Positions 1-9,672 of a DNA stretch of 64,000 bases are shown piece by piece. The notes under the pieces are model-generated. The model made no database searches and was not told where the DNA came from. It saw only the letters and a program-made list of their open reading frames with translations. How positions within the stretch are numbered: the stretch's first letter is position 1; each line of letters begins with the position of its first letter. The translations under genes and the position numbers were made by a program. Source of the stretch: Biomphalaria glabrata (lineage: Eukaryota > Mollusca > Gastropoda > Planorbidae); NCBI RefSeq assembly GCF_947242115.1, contig NC_074726.1, forward strand, positions 2,654,951 through 2,718,950, in the 5' to 3' direction.

Positions 1-201
1 TGCAAAGAAAAGCCTGTTAATCTAAAAGAACAGAAATGGTCTGACCTGTTTTTCAAAGATCGCCTGCTCCTCTGGTGTGCGGAACATCAGCGGGTACCGG
101 TTGAGTACTTCCGCTTCTCTAATACTTCTGCTGATTGGCTTCTCACTGTTACAAGAAGTGAACAGATAATTTTTGACCCAATAAATTCATTCGTTGACTA
201 A
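1..201 (+). CDS. terminal coding exon of an unidentified gene (partial)
   Basis: The first 66 codons of the window are open in frame 1 and end at TAA (199-201). The composition is protein-like: it has WSDLFFKDRLLLWCAEHQ near the start, then VPVEYFRFSNTSADWLL, and it ends DPINSFVD. Codon use is balanced and GC content is higher than in the neighbouring DNA. I do not recognise the family. The upstream part lies outside the window, so neither the splice acceptor nor the start can be seen. It looks like the C-terminal end of a host gene; an old retrocopy or a chance open frame are alternatives. The LINE remnant beginning near 273 lies in what would be its 3' untranslated region or just beyond. 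Confidence 0.5.
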   Translation, partial: CKEKPVNLKEQKWSDLFFKDRLLLWCAEHQRVPVEYFRFSNTSADWLLTVTRSEQIIFDPINSFVD

Positions 202-272
202 ACACATCTTTTCCGTCCTATTATACTCCAGTATCAATAGAAATACAGCTAGTGTACACTATGCTACCACTT

Positions 273-680
273 CATGAGATTCTTAACAAACCAATATTCA
301 CATTTGACTAGAGTAACACCCTTAGTAAAATCACTATATTTAGAAAGCCTTCAGGACAGAAGACTTCAAAGTAAAGTAGCAATTTGTACATAAAACACTG
401 AACCATAATCTTCAAATACAAAACAAAATTTAATAAAATACTCAGAAAGACACAAAGATAAAGGCACATTCCTCATCCCATACGCTAGGACAAATTTGTA
501 CAAATGCTTCTTCTTCTCTAGTGCTATTAGAGCATGGAATGGGTTGCCTGAGCTAGCCAGGAAAACCAGTGACTTGGCAGAATTTAAGTAATTGATTAAC
601 ATGCATGACTGAATGCATGACGTAATCATCTTCTTCTTCTTTTTGAAGTAACGTCTGTATTATATAAGATAAGATAAGCT
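273..680 (+). mobile_element. LINE family A, 5'-truncated 3' end
   Basis: This is closely similar to 23850-24260: it shares the region encoding the end of a reverse-transcriptase ORF (RAWNGLPELARKTSDLAEFK), the 3' UTR and the ATAAG-repeat tail. The reading frame is decayed by small indels, so the copy is dead. The clade is Jockey/CR1-like by the C-terminal motif; that assignment is from memory. Confidence 0.8.
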
Positions 681-689
681 GAAGTAATT

Positions 690-1455
690 ATGTCAATTTG
701 ATAATAAAAACGCGAAACTTCAGTAAGACTGGGGATTGACCTTATATTTAAAAAGATGCCACAACCTCCGTGACGCATAGGTTATCAATCGGGACATTAA
801 AACTGTGGACATCAATGTAGACTACTTTGGAAAGCAAAACCCTAGGCTTCACTATGTGGAGAGAGATGTTGACTACCTGAGGATTTCCAGCTACCCCTCG
901 CATCAGCGTGGAGCCTCCGGTGGAAACGTCTAGTAGTGGAACTAGATAGGCTAAGTACGAGTAGCGAACCAGACCTTCTAGCAGGTCTCCCTGTGTGAGC
1001 TTTTGTTCTTTTTTTTTGTAAATCTCACTCGGGGTGGGGATGGAACAAGTAACCTGCAACCCAGTCCAAAAAGTCCGCCACGCCGTTCCACAAAGGGGGT
1101 CGTCATCAGTTCCGGATTGCTGGATTGGCGACCCTTGCACGGAACAGTGGCGGTTACATTATAGGAATATGAGACAAGCTCCCCGCAGTTAGCACTGTCC
1201 CTGACACTTATAGCGGGTGAGGAAGCTCGGGGACGGTGCGCTGTGTACGCGGCACGGCCCGGTCTGGCCCAGTCAATCGATATGGCCGTCTACCGCTGGG
1301 TGCCCTCAGACAGGACATGGGATGAAGAATCCCAATGTTCAGGCCTGTTTGTTGGATAAAAGCCTTTCTAACAACCAACGGGATTTCATTGAAGGTTGAC
1401 AACTGGTAAGACAAAGTCCTAGGTTGCACTATGTGGAGAGAGAGAGATAGAGAGT
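690..1455. other. GC-richer block without a recognisable gene
   Basis: Base composition is clearly higher in GC than the flanks, especially 1140-1330. A phrase containing CTATGTGGAGAGAGA occurs twice (about 851 and 1430), so the block is probably an old interspersed repeat or its edges. Long open frames run on the minus strand here (748-1140), but they lack protein-like composition or a family I know. Confidence 0.3.
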
Positions 1456-1539
1456 GTGACAAAAATATGGAACGCTGGAAAAGTTGACCTTTGGCCTAAT
1501 GTCTGGAAGAAAAGTGAGCCGAAAGAAAACAAAATGTTT

Positions 1540-1700
1540 AGTTTCTCAACCACCAAACCCAATGACATCTTCCCTTGTGTTGTACGTGGACGGGAATGTC
1601 TCTCCAGACTAGGGCTCTACGGGCACATGAAAAAGTGCTCCAGGAGAGGAACCATAGTCGCTTCACGACTTAAGGAGGCCAATGATGATCACTTTAAGAG
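1540..1700 (+). mobile_element. LINE 3'-end fragment with decayed zinc-knuckle motif (family E)
   Basis: The plus-strand frame contains CLSRLGLYGHMKKC, which matches the C-terminal C-x-x-C...SRIGL-x-x-H-x-x-x-C motif common at the end of many molluscan LINE ORF2 proteins. One metal ligand is replaced (VVRGREC). A relative lies at 48435-48565, with the same bases in the CTCTCCAG...CACATGAAAAAG stretch. The surrounding open frame (1456-1770) is interpreted as LINE debris, not as a host gene. Confidence 0.55.
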
Positions 1701-1789
1701 AATTATTAGAAGTCATTCTAGACTAAACTTGATTTTTGGAGTGTCAGCGCGTCTCAAGTTTAAAACATAGAGAAATTTGAGTAGATCTA

Positions 1790-2115
1790 GTCGAACTGCT
1801 TTTTAGCAGATGCATTCACGTCAATTGCAGATTACAATATCAGTTTGTCACAGTTGAACAGAAATGGCAGCAAATCGTTACTGCGGGACTATACACGCGA
1901 GAGAGCCAAAGAAAAGCCATTGTTGATGACAAGCTCAGACGGCGTACAGTTCAGACACCCGGTGAATGAAGCTTTGTCTGCTTATGATGTGACAAAAAAG
2001 GAGGTCGAAAATGGGCCTGTGTTGTCACATAAAATCTACCTTAATCTTCGGACCCGGAGACATTAACATAATTAATTAATATTAATGAACAAATTTACTA
2101 CTATTTTTGATGTCT
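1790..2115. other. no assignable gene; unclassified 73-codon frame
   Basis: A plus-strand open frame (1845-2066) ends NLRTRRH. Its composition could be coding, but no splice site or family supports it. Otherwise I see nothing here beyond possible 3' sequence of the minus-strand microprotein gene. Confidence 0.2.
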
Positions 2116-2195
2116 TATTTTAAACCACAAAGCTAGAGAGAGAGAGAGAGGTTATTTGCTATTAAATAATGAAAGCAGATTTAAAGAAAAATAAC

Positions 2196-2632
2196 TTACA
2201 AAACTTTAACATAGATGATGAATCCAACTAATGCTAATGACGCAGAAATAAAGAAAAATGCAACAACCATCTGAAAAACAAAACAAAAAAAAGACTAAAT
2301 AAGTCTTCAGTTTTAAAAAAATAAAGAGCAATATCTTACAAGCAGTAAGTCATTTTTAATAAGATGGTAGTGACCGACTATACATCCCGGAGTGCTAGAC
2401 CTATAAGCTATTTCTTAGAATTTTTTTTTTTTTTTTTTTGTGATTTTTATCTCGCTCATAGCTAAAATGTTTTAATCTCAGTTTTGAAATGTGTACTTTT
2501 CAGATTTTAATTCATGAAGCCACAAATATCGTGAGATATTATATCAATACGTCATAAATTTGAAAATTGAATACAATCTAAGTTAGACAATTCACTTACC
2601 CAGAATCTGCTTGGGCTAGAGTTATCTCCCAT
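2196..2632 (-). CDS. candidate 35-residue single-helix membrane microprotein, two coding exons
   Basis: Exon 1 (2632-2600) starts with an ATG in strong context (AAGAAATGG), encodes MGDNSSPSRFW in 11 codons and ends at a near-consensus donor, TGG|GTAAGTG. Exon 2 begins at 2270 after the acceptor TTTGTTTTTCAG and continues in frame as MVVAFFFISASLALVGFI. It then reads IYVKVL to a TAA at 2198-2196. The product has a short polar head with an NSS glycosylation sequon, then one hydrophobic helix of about 22 residues. In size and layout this resembles SERCA-regulating peptides (sarcolipin, DWORF, insect sarcolamban). The resemblance is architectural, not sequence homology. A GTAAGT overlaps the stop (from 2199), so a further splice to about 2132 that changes the last residues is possible. 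A fold-back repeat arm (2691-2752) lies just upstream. The alternative is the 5' end of a larger membrane protein. Confidence 0.45.
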
Positions 2633-2690
2633 TTCTTCAATACACTTTTGTGTCTAAACAATACTGTTCTGAACTGTTAATAACACGACA

Positions 2691-2752
2691 CAGGTCTGCG
2701 TGACGTGGCAACGAGCTATTGGTGTCCACTGCCCACAGGTTGAAGCTATAGT
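2691..2752 (-). mobile_element. single arm of a fold-back MITE
   Basis: On the minus strand this matches the left arm of the palindromic element at 5214-5346 (shared CCTGTGGGCAG and GGACACCAATAGCTCGTTGC). Only one arm is present. Confidence 0.6.
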
Positions 2753-2759
2753 TTTACTA

Positions 2760-5210
2760 TCATCAGATGCACTTACTTTTGGTTTTCGGGCTATATTACC
2801 TGTGGGAGTAAAATATTTTTTTTTTAAGTTTGCAAGAACGTTTAAAAAAAAGTATTAAATATCAAGAATTGTCTGTTTTTTCTATACCTAATTACATCAG
2901 CATGAAGTATGTATATTTCCGGTGACAATCTATAGTCAATATAGATAATGGCCAGGATACACTTGATGGAATTGCATTTGTATGAAACATCATTCAACTC
3001 AAATCTCAAGGAACAAATTAGAATATAATCCAGCTTTGTACATTACAGACACACCCCAATACAAGGGGCTGAAACTCTTATTTCTCAATGTTTGTAATTG
3101 GGTTTCTGATGGAGACCTAGCCACACCCATTTCGAAAAAAAAATTTGGGGGGGGGGGGGTAAACTTAATCCCTTACTTCCTTACTGCCAAATTAAACAAC
3201 TAAGTCGAACGCTTCGATAGGATTAGCTTTTGGGATTTCCCTTTGTATTTGTGTGAGATCCGGTTTCATCGATATACATCTTTGATGCGAGATCAAATAG
3301 GGTCACACTAAGCAAGCGCCATAAATAGAGACTTCAGTCTTCGGATGAACAAGACTTTGGTAGTTGTGAAATCACTCATGCGTAACCAAACAAACATGCG
3401 TGGTTGCTAGTTGGAGCAGTGAATCTCAAACGTCTGAGACCCAGAGCTGTTAGATAAACCTAATTACTCCAGTGGATCTCAAAAAAGACACAAGCTTATG
3501 GAACACAGCCATATTGACTCAACGTCTTTTTAATAGCAGATAAATACTGGGTTCTACGAGTCCTACGTAAGCCTTAAGTTGAGTGTTGGAAGCTTTTAGA
3601 AAGAATAATTACAAGTTATCTGAAATAAAAATTGTCTCTTTATTTATTCATTGTTCTGTGTATTATTTTGTTCTAGATTCCAATTGAATTAATCAGAACT
3701 ACACATTGTCAAAGTTAAATTTTAGATGAATAGATTAATTTAATCTTGAAACACACATTCTTCTTCTTCTAGCCTGCTTTTTTTGCTGCTGAGCTGTAAG
3801 CTCTTTTGCAGACTGTGCCAAATTGTCTTTAGTTGTTCAGCATTGCCGTACAGAGTGTTGGTCATGTTGGGCTGTAGTTGAAGTGGGTAGGGCCGGATTT
3901 GAGGGAGGGCAGGCGAGGCTCTCCACAAAAAGTATCAAATATATCCGAAGGTCAACGGACCAGAAAACTTTGAATTAACATGCAACAATGTTTTCACTTT
4001 TTTACAACTAACACTTTAAATCTTACGTCGGCTGGCATCAATGTCGTGCTTAAGTAGTGTCCCTTTGTAGCATGAAAGAAATATATAAAGACAGCTCATG
4101 ATTTACGTCAGTGCGCCTACCAAGGGTCTTACCCTTCGCAAACTCTAAAAAAAACAACTAAAATATACATATTGAATATTTTTTAACGGAAAATGAGATT
4201 AAATTTACAAGCAGTCTAGTTCTTTGTATTAGAATTGGTATGGTTTTAGATATTAGTATTATTATTTATTAGTGGATCCTAATTAAAGCTTTCAAAAAAA
4301 GTGTAGGGGCGTCCACATACTTAAATCCGGCCCTGGTAACAGGGTTTGACTTAGGTGGGTTCAGATGGGGCATTTTAAGAGAATATGGTTTAAGGGTGGG
4401 CGCAGTATCTAAAGACCCTGGCCATTTACAGAAATCATTTTGTAATGGTGATAATTTAAAGGTGTTGAAACACATTATGTTTTGAGTAAACGAGTGTTTG
4501 CATATAAAGCTATACAAGTAATCGGATGTAATTCGTCTATGATTGACAGTCAACTAGAGCGTTGTTGTCTAAGATGGTATGTAGGTTCTCTGGTTTCATG
4601 ATTCAAACCACATCTGCCATCTCAAAGTCTGTATCGAGAACACCAAAGAACCAAGCCAAGATCAATAGAAAAAGAAATCAAAAGACGCAAATAGGGCTGG
4701 ATCGGGCACACGATGCGAAATTAACAAAGACGTTTTAAATCAAGAATCAAGATGAACTCTTTATGTTTGTGGCTGTTCAATTAATGTGAATGTTTTGTGT
4801 TTTTTTTTTGTTGTTATTTTTATTTAATAAAAGTGTCCTTGTAAACACTACAAATTTCTAATAATGATTAATAAAGCAGCTAGTCTTAGTTTTACTCGAA
4901 GGCCAAATAATTTCTGCTCGCCCTCTTTCCGAAATAATTATTTCGCTTTTTTTATCTGACGTTAGTAGTTTAGAAAAACCAAGTTTTACTTTAGTTACTT
5001 TTGAATGTAAGTAAGTGTGAAACGTCACGTATTTATCTAAAGACTTAACATTAAAAAAGTCAAGTAAATTAAAATACCCCTGTTTCTGTGGACGTCTTTT
5101 AACAAGTGTGTCATGTGACCTTCTAGCAAAAAAAAACACCAACGGCCCGGAAGCGCTATAAAAATAAACTCAGTCTGATTTCCCTTGCAGTAAAGCGAGA
5201 CCATTCAATG
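2760..5210. other. intergenic, AT-rich, no gene seen
   Basis: It contains poly-A/T runs and a G-run (about 3149-3160). It also has fragments with 'ccggccctg'-type phrases (4320, echoed near 10950) that look like old dispersed repeats. No open frame has convincing codon character or splice signals. Confidence 0.5.
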
Positions 5211-5213
5211 TAG

Positions 5214-5346
5214 AAGGCCTCGACACTGACCTGCGACGTCACAACCTGTGGGCAGCGGACACCAATAGCTCGTTGCCACGTCGTGGCCACGAGGTATTGG
5301 TCTTCACTGCCCACACGTTACGACGTTACAGGTCAGTGTTAAGGCT
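5214..5346. mobile_element. palindromic fold-back MITE, complete
   Basis: Two arms of about 66 bp meet near 5280. The left arm carries ACACTGACCTGCGACGTC and CCTGTGGGCAG. The right arm is its imperfect reverse complement (CTGCCCACACGTTACGACG ... GGTCAGTGTT). Relatives are at 18724-18867 and 2691-2752. No coding capacity. Confidence 0.7.
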
Positions 5347-5608
5347 TTCCATGACGATTGGTCTCGACTGAAGACAGCGCGAGTACTCTTGCAAAGCTCG
5401 CGAAACACACACTTGAGACCCCAAAAAAAAATCTCTTGCAGAAAACAGACGGAGACAGCGATAAGAGAACTTGAAAAGTCCTTGCAAACAACGGCTTTGT
5501 CTAAATTAGTTGTGACAAAATATGCAGGTCGCAATTGAGTCTGCTTGACACATGAAAAACTACTCATCCTTCAATCTTCGTTATCCGAGATATATGAGCA
5601 TAACAAAA

Positions 5609-6062
5609 AATAGAATCCTTGCCAAGATTAACGCATGTATAATATTAAAAACGAATGTAGGCCTTATTTTAAACTATTGTAGGCCCTATGATATTTAAAA
5701 CCATTGTAGGCCCTATAATGATTAAAACGATTGTAGCCCCTATAATATATTTTTTAATGACCTTACCTTAGTAAATAAAATAATTTACTTTAAATAGTCT
5801 TTTAAGAACACTGAAGTAATCGAGCACTTTGTGGTATACAATAGAATCCTTGCTAAGATTAACGCATGTATAATATTAAAAACGAATGTAGGCCTTATTT
5901 TAAACTATTGTAGGCCCTATGATATTTAAATCTATTGTAGGCCCTATAATGATTAAAACGATTGTAGACCCTATAATTTATTTTGTAATTCCCTTACCTT
6001 AGTAAATAAAATAATTCTTTTAAGAACACTGAAGTGGCCGAGCACTTTGTGGTATACAATAG
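5609..6062. repeat. 231-bp tandem duplication with inner 26-30-bp repeats
   Basis: The segment starting AGAATCCTTGC at 5612 recurs at 5843. Both copies contain several ATTGTAGGCCCTATAATGAT units and end in GAGCACTTTGTGGTATACAA. The copies differ by point changes and a small deletion. Confidence 0.9.
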
Positions 6063-6485
6063 TTGTTCAAATAGGTAGAGTTAACTCACAATAACACATC
6101 AAGTAGCTTGGTATCACTATAGAAATCTAACGTACGTCGCAGTCAAGTGTCAACTGTATCAAAAGATCGTGCAGGCAAGATGAAGCAGATGACTGAATGA
6201 ATATTTGGAAGACTTGACTTACAAAACGGTGTTCCCCACAGCGTGGCTGTCGCTTAATTTAGAAAGTGATGTCAAAAGTAGAACACAGAGGTCATAGTTC
6301 AACGTGGTGTATTTACGGTTCAGTGGAGATAATTGTTCCACAACATTGACAGCACGATCGGGAATGGTCTCAAGCGCAAACCTGCAGACATGAAAATAGT
6401 CTTGGAGCCCTGGAGCGACTAATGGAAGGATAAGGACAATATATAGGAAGTACACTCCCATAATGAGAGATATTCTCTCACAAAA

Positions 6486-6706
6486 CACAGCATACTCGTG
6501 GGAACATATGCTGTAATCAAACACAGCATAATGTGTGGGCCACATAGACTGTAATACATTATAGCATACTCGTGGGACACATATACTGTAGACAAAAAAA
6601 ACATAATGCGGGTCACATATTATACTGTAATACTACACAGCATACTGGTGGGGCACATAGATTGTAATACATTACAGCATACTCGTGGGGCACATAGGCC
6701 TATATA
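6486..6706. repeat. ~37-bp minisatellite, about six decayed copies
   Basis: The units follow CAGCATACTCGTGGGGCACA then TAGACTGTAATACATTA. Spacing is irregular and the copies are divergent, so the array looks old. Confidence 0.75.
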
Positions 6707-7480
6707 TTAAACTGCTCTCAGCACTCTTTGTCACAGTCCAGTTTTAGAACCCCTGTGACATGAAGTGACACTCAGTCACCTATTTTAATATTCCGTGCTG
6801 GTAAGCACGAGCATAAGTTAAGGGACTCTAAAATAAGGGTCAATGTTAATGAGTTAGTGAAGAACTCCAGCAGAGAGTGGCTGTAATATAATTTTCTCTG
6901 TCTGTAATATGTACCATAATGAATTTGATCTAATGTTTACTTAAGAGATTTCTTAGGACTTATATTTTCATTGATGTGATTACTTTGTCTACATGGCATG
7001 AGCAACCAGTATTTATTGGTTTATATTTTGTGATGGCTGAAGTCGCCAATATCTTTTGTGATCTATATTTATATGTAATAAAATTCTTGTCTGCTACAAG
7101 AGCGTTTATTAATAATTCAGAACGTTTGTGCTTGGAGAGTTCAGTACGTTAGTGTTCTCACGCACCTGCAAATCTAGTGCGTATGAGAAAGTATTTAATT
7201 AAAGAACATTACAGCAATACCAAAAGAAGCATTCGCGTCATCACGCATACAACTAGAAATAGGCAGTGACACTCTTAAGCACGCTTCCATTACGCAAACA
7301 CTCAGACTACTTGTCGCTCTGGTGGATCATTACTTTATACATACACTAGCCTGATATGACCCGCAGCCTGAGGTACTTAGTTAGGATATAGCTGATCTAC
7401 TGGATTGAATTTAGATCTATGTTAAATATTAAAAAAGGCTCCTTCCCATTTTTTTTTTAATTTGGCCACGAAAAAAAAAT
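6707..7480. other. intergenic, no feature recognised
   Basis: AT-rich, with no coding frame, no recognisable repeat and no RNA gene seen. Confidence 0.4.
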
Positions 7481-7559
7481 TAGAGTGTTAAAATGGGTCT
7501 GGGTTTCGTTCTTTAATTAATGTACAAATAGGTACTTTATTGTCTATTTGTAGGGCCCT

Positions 7560-7860
7560 GTGGTTGTGGGATGGACATTGAACATAAACTACGGTGTCCG
7601 CCATGATCTAAGGAACATTTTTGCCAAGTTTTATCAAGATTGGTCAAACGGTTTTGATTTTTATTCGGGACACACATACATTCATACATACATACACACA
7701 CATACATACACATACATACATACATACATACATACATACATACATACATACATACCATACACACCATACACATACATACATACATACATACATACATACA
7801 TACATACATACATACATACATACATACATACATACATACATACCATACACACCATACACA

Positions 7861-7892
<32 letters not shown>

Positions 7893-7964
7893 CACACACA
7901 CACACACACATATACATACACATATACATACATACATACATACATACATACATACATACATACA

Positions 7965-7996
<32 letters not shown>

Positions 7997-8027
7997 GGAA
8001 GTACACTCTGCATTATATATATAACTC

Positions 8028-8058
<31 letters not shown>

Positions 8059-8060
8059 AA
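7560..8060 (+). repeat. interspersed-repeat 3' end with large CATA/TACA and AT microsatellite
   Basis: A repeat 3' segment (AGTTTTATCAAGATTGGTCA, then CGGTTTTGATTTTTATTCGGG) leads into about 330 bp of CATA units with short CACA and CATACCATACACA interruptions. An AT run follows at about 8030-8055. The order suggests the microsatellite grew from the tail of the repeat. The long His/Tyr/Thr or Cys/Met/Tyr/Val frames here are by-products of the simple repeat. Confidence 0.9.
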
Positions 8061-8372
8061 ATTTATCAGAAATTCATATGGATCGTATGAAGCGGATATT
8101 CTGACACTATTCAGAGAAGCCCTGTGCTTACGAAATTAATTGGCAACTGTGAAAACCAAAAGCATGTTTTAAAGTGATTAATCGCCTGTAGATATATAAT
8201 ACAAGATGTGCTTCTTCAAGTCCGAAGATTAATTTTACATATTAAGCTGGTGAGTGATACTGGTCTGTAGTTTCGGAATTATCTCTTATTTACATGGGGG
8301 AGTGACGTTAGCTTCTTTCCAGCCCCTTGGCACCCTAACCCTGATTAAGTAATGCCTGACAAAGCATTTTAA

Positions 8373-8445
8373 CTCTTTCTCTCCTTACTGATGATACCAG
8401 CATTGATTCCACCAGAATGTGGTAAATAATTACGGAGAGAAAGAG
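8373..8445. mobile_element. 73-bp piggyBac-like MITE with TTAA flanks
   Basis: There is a perfect 12-bp terminal inverted repeat, CTCTTTCTCTCC ... GGAGAGAAAGAG, with TTAA directly on both sides (8369-8372 and 8446-8449). TTAA duplication is the piggyBac signature. Internal bases resemble the ends of the elements at 36844-37719 and 40571-40825. Confidence 0.65.
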
Positions 8446-8984
8446 TTAAACACTGATGTTAGCTCGTTTGCTTGGTTATTAGAGTGTTAAAATGGATCTG
8501 GGTTTCGTTCTTTAATTGATGTACAAATATGTACTTTATTGTCTATTAGCTGGAATAACATCAGGTCCAGATGTTTTATTTAATTTTTGTTAGCTATTAT
8601 TTGAAGACTGTTGATTTTTTTTTTTAAATCGACGATTCCATATTCTGTTTAAAATGTATATCTAACAAATAAACAGACAGATCTTATCTTTGTTTTATTT
8701 CTTTGTTAATTTTTTTTTTTTAATTGAACAATTTGATCAAAAACTCGAAATAAAATTAACCCAATTGTCAATGTAAACATCCGGTGCTATGCAGACGTCA
8801 AAATGTTTAAAAGATACAAGCATATCAAACCGGTGTGTGATTTATGTTAGTCTTCCGGTATTTATTTTCCGATCTGCACTAAGAAATGCGAAAGAAACTG
8901 ATAGCATTATAGACAGTTTACTTTTGATTCCATTTTTATTTCTGGTCAAGGAGTAGCATTTAGATCTAGGTCTAACAATATAGC

Positions 8985-9420
8985 TTGTCTTCGAGTCCGA
9001 AGATTAAGGAGCAGTGTAGTATTTCATGTGGATACGCAGTCCCGGCTGCGACCTACATAATTTGCCGCAACAAGTGCAGATATGTCAAATAACCGTTCTC
9101 CACCGGTGGTCGATTTAGATTCTCTTGTCACCGTCAACGTCTGTCCTCGGTAGTGGATTGTCTTTTAGTGAATCCCGCGGCTTTTGTAAGAAATTTCATC
9201 TGTCTCGTTCGGAAGCCGCCTGCTGCCAGGTGTTCTCTTCTATGTTAGTTAAAGCGAGCTGGCGACTAAGACAGTTTTTAAAGCCCTTCTGTTACGCCGA
9301 CCTCTTTTCAGCTAACAAAAGAGTGCCTTTGGCATACGCTCGTCCCCCATACGGAATACCTGCCCTGCTGAGCTTAACTGTCTGACTATAAGCAGTCTCT
9401 CTATGCTGTCCGAACCGGCC
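8985..9420 (+). repeat. interspersed repeat (partner at 18508-18690)
   Basis: It shares with 18508-18690 a block from GAGTCCGAAGATTAA through GTGGATACGCAG, GCTGCGACCTACAT and CACCGGTGGTC to CGTC-ACGTCTG. The copy here runs on past 9170 into GC-richer DNA with a non-significant 86-codon frame. A small echo of the 5' part lies at about 8210-8235. The class is unknown. Confidence 0.65.
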
Positions 9421-9672
9421 TCCGAAAGAATATCAGTATTTACAGTGCGTTCTTGTCATCGTATATCTATGATGGAGGGCAGACATCAATGGGGAAAAGG
9501 TTCTATAAGTTATACTGTTGCTAGTACCCATGTGTCAGATCTATATAGAAAGGTTGAGAGAATCACTGCTTAATAGAACGCTCGTGTTTGAGCAAGGTAT
9601 TAACACTTCTTGCATTAGCATTTAATTAGACCATTTTTTTAAATATTTTAAATGCTGTATTCTATTATGCAG

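Larger units (their letters stand above)
7481..8549. repeat. 71-bp direct repeats flanking about 930 bp
   Basis: The repeat running from TTAGAGTGTTAAAATGG to TACTTTATTGTCTATT occurs at 7481-7551 and again at 8479-8549, with only a few differences. The interval between holds the CATA microsatellite and a TTAA-flanked MITE. Confidence 0.8.

Noticed and set aside
2196-2632. Naming the microprotein DWORF or sarcolipin
   Set aside because: Length and layout agree, but residue identity is too low for an orthology claim by eye.
7537-8058. Five overlapping open frames rich in His/Tyr/Thr or Cys/Met/Tyr/Val
   Set aside because: By-products of the CATA/TATG microsatellite.
9125-9385. 86-codon open frame
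   Set aside because: It lies in an interspersed repeat with a second copy at 18.5 kb whose frame is not kept.
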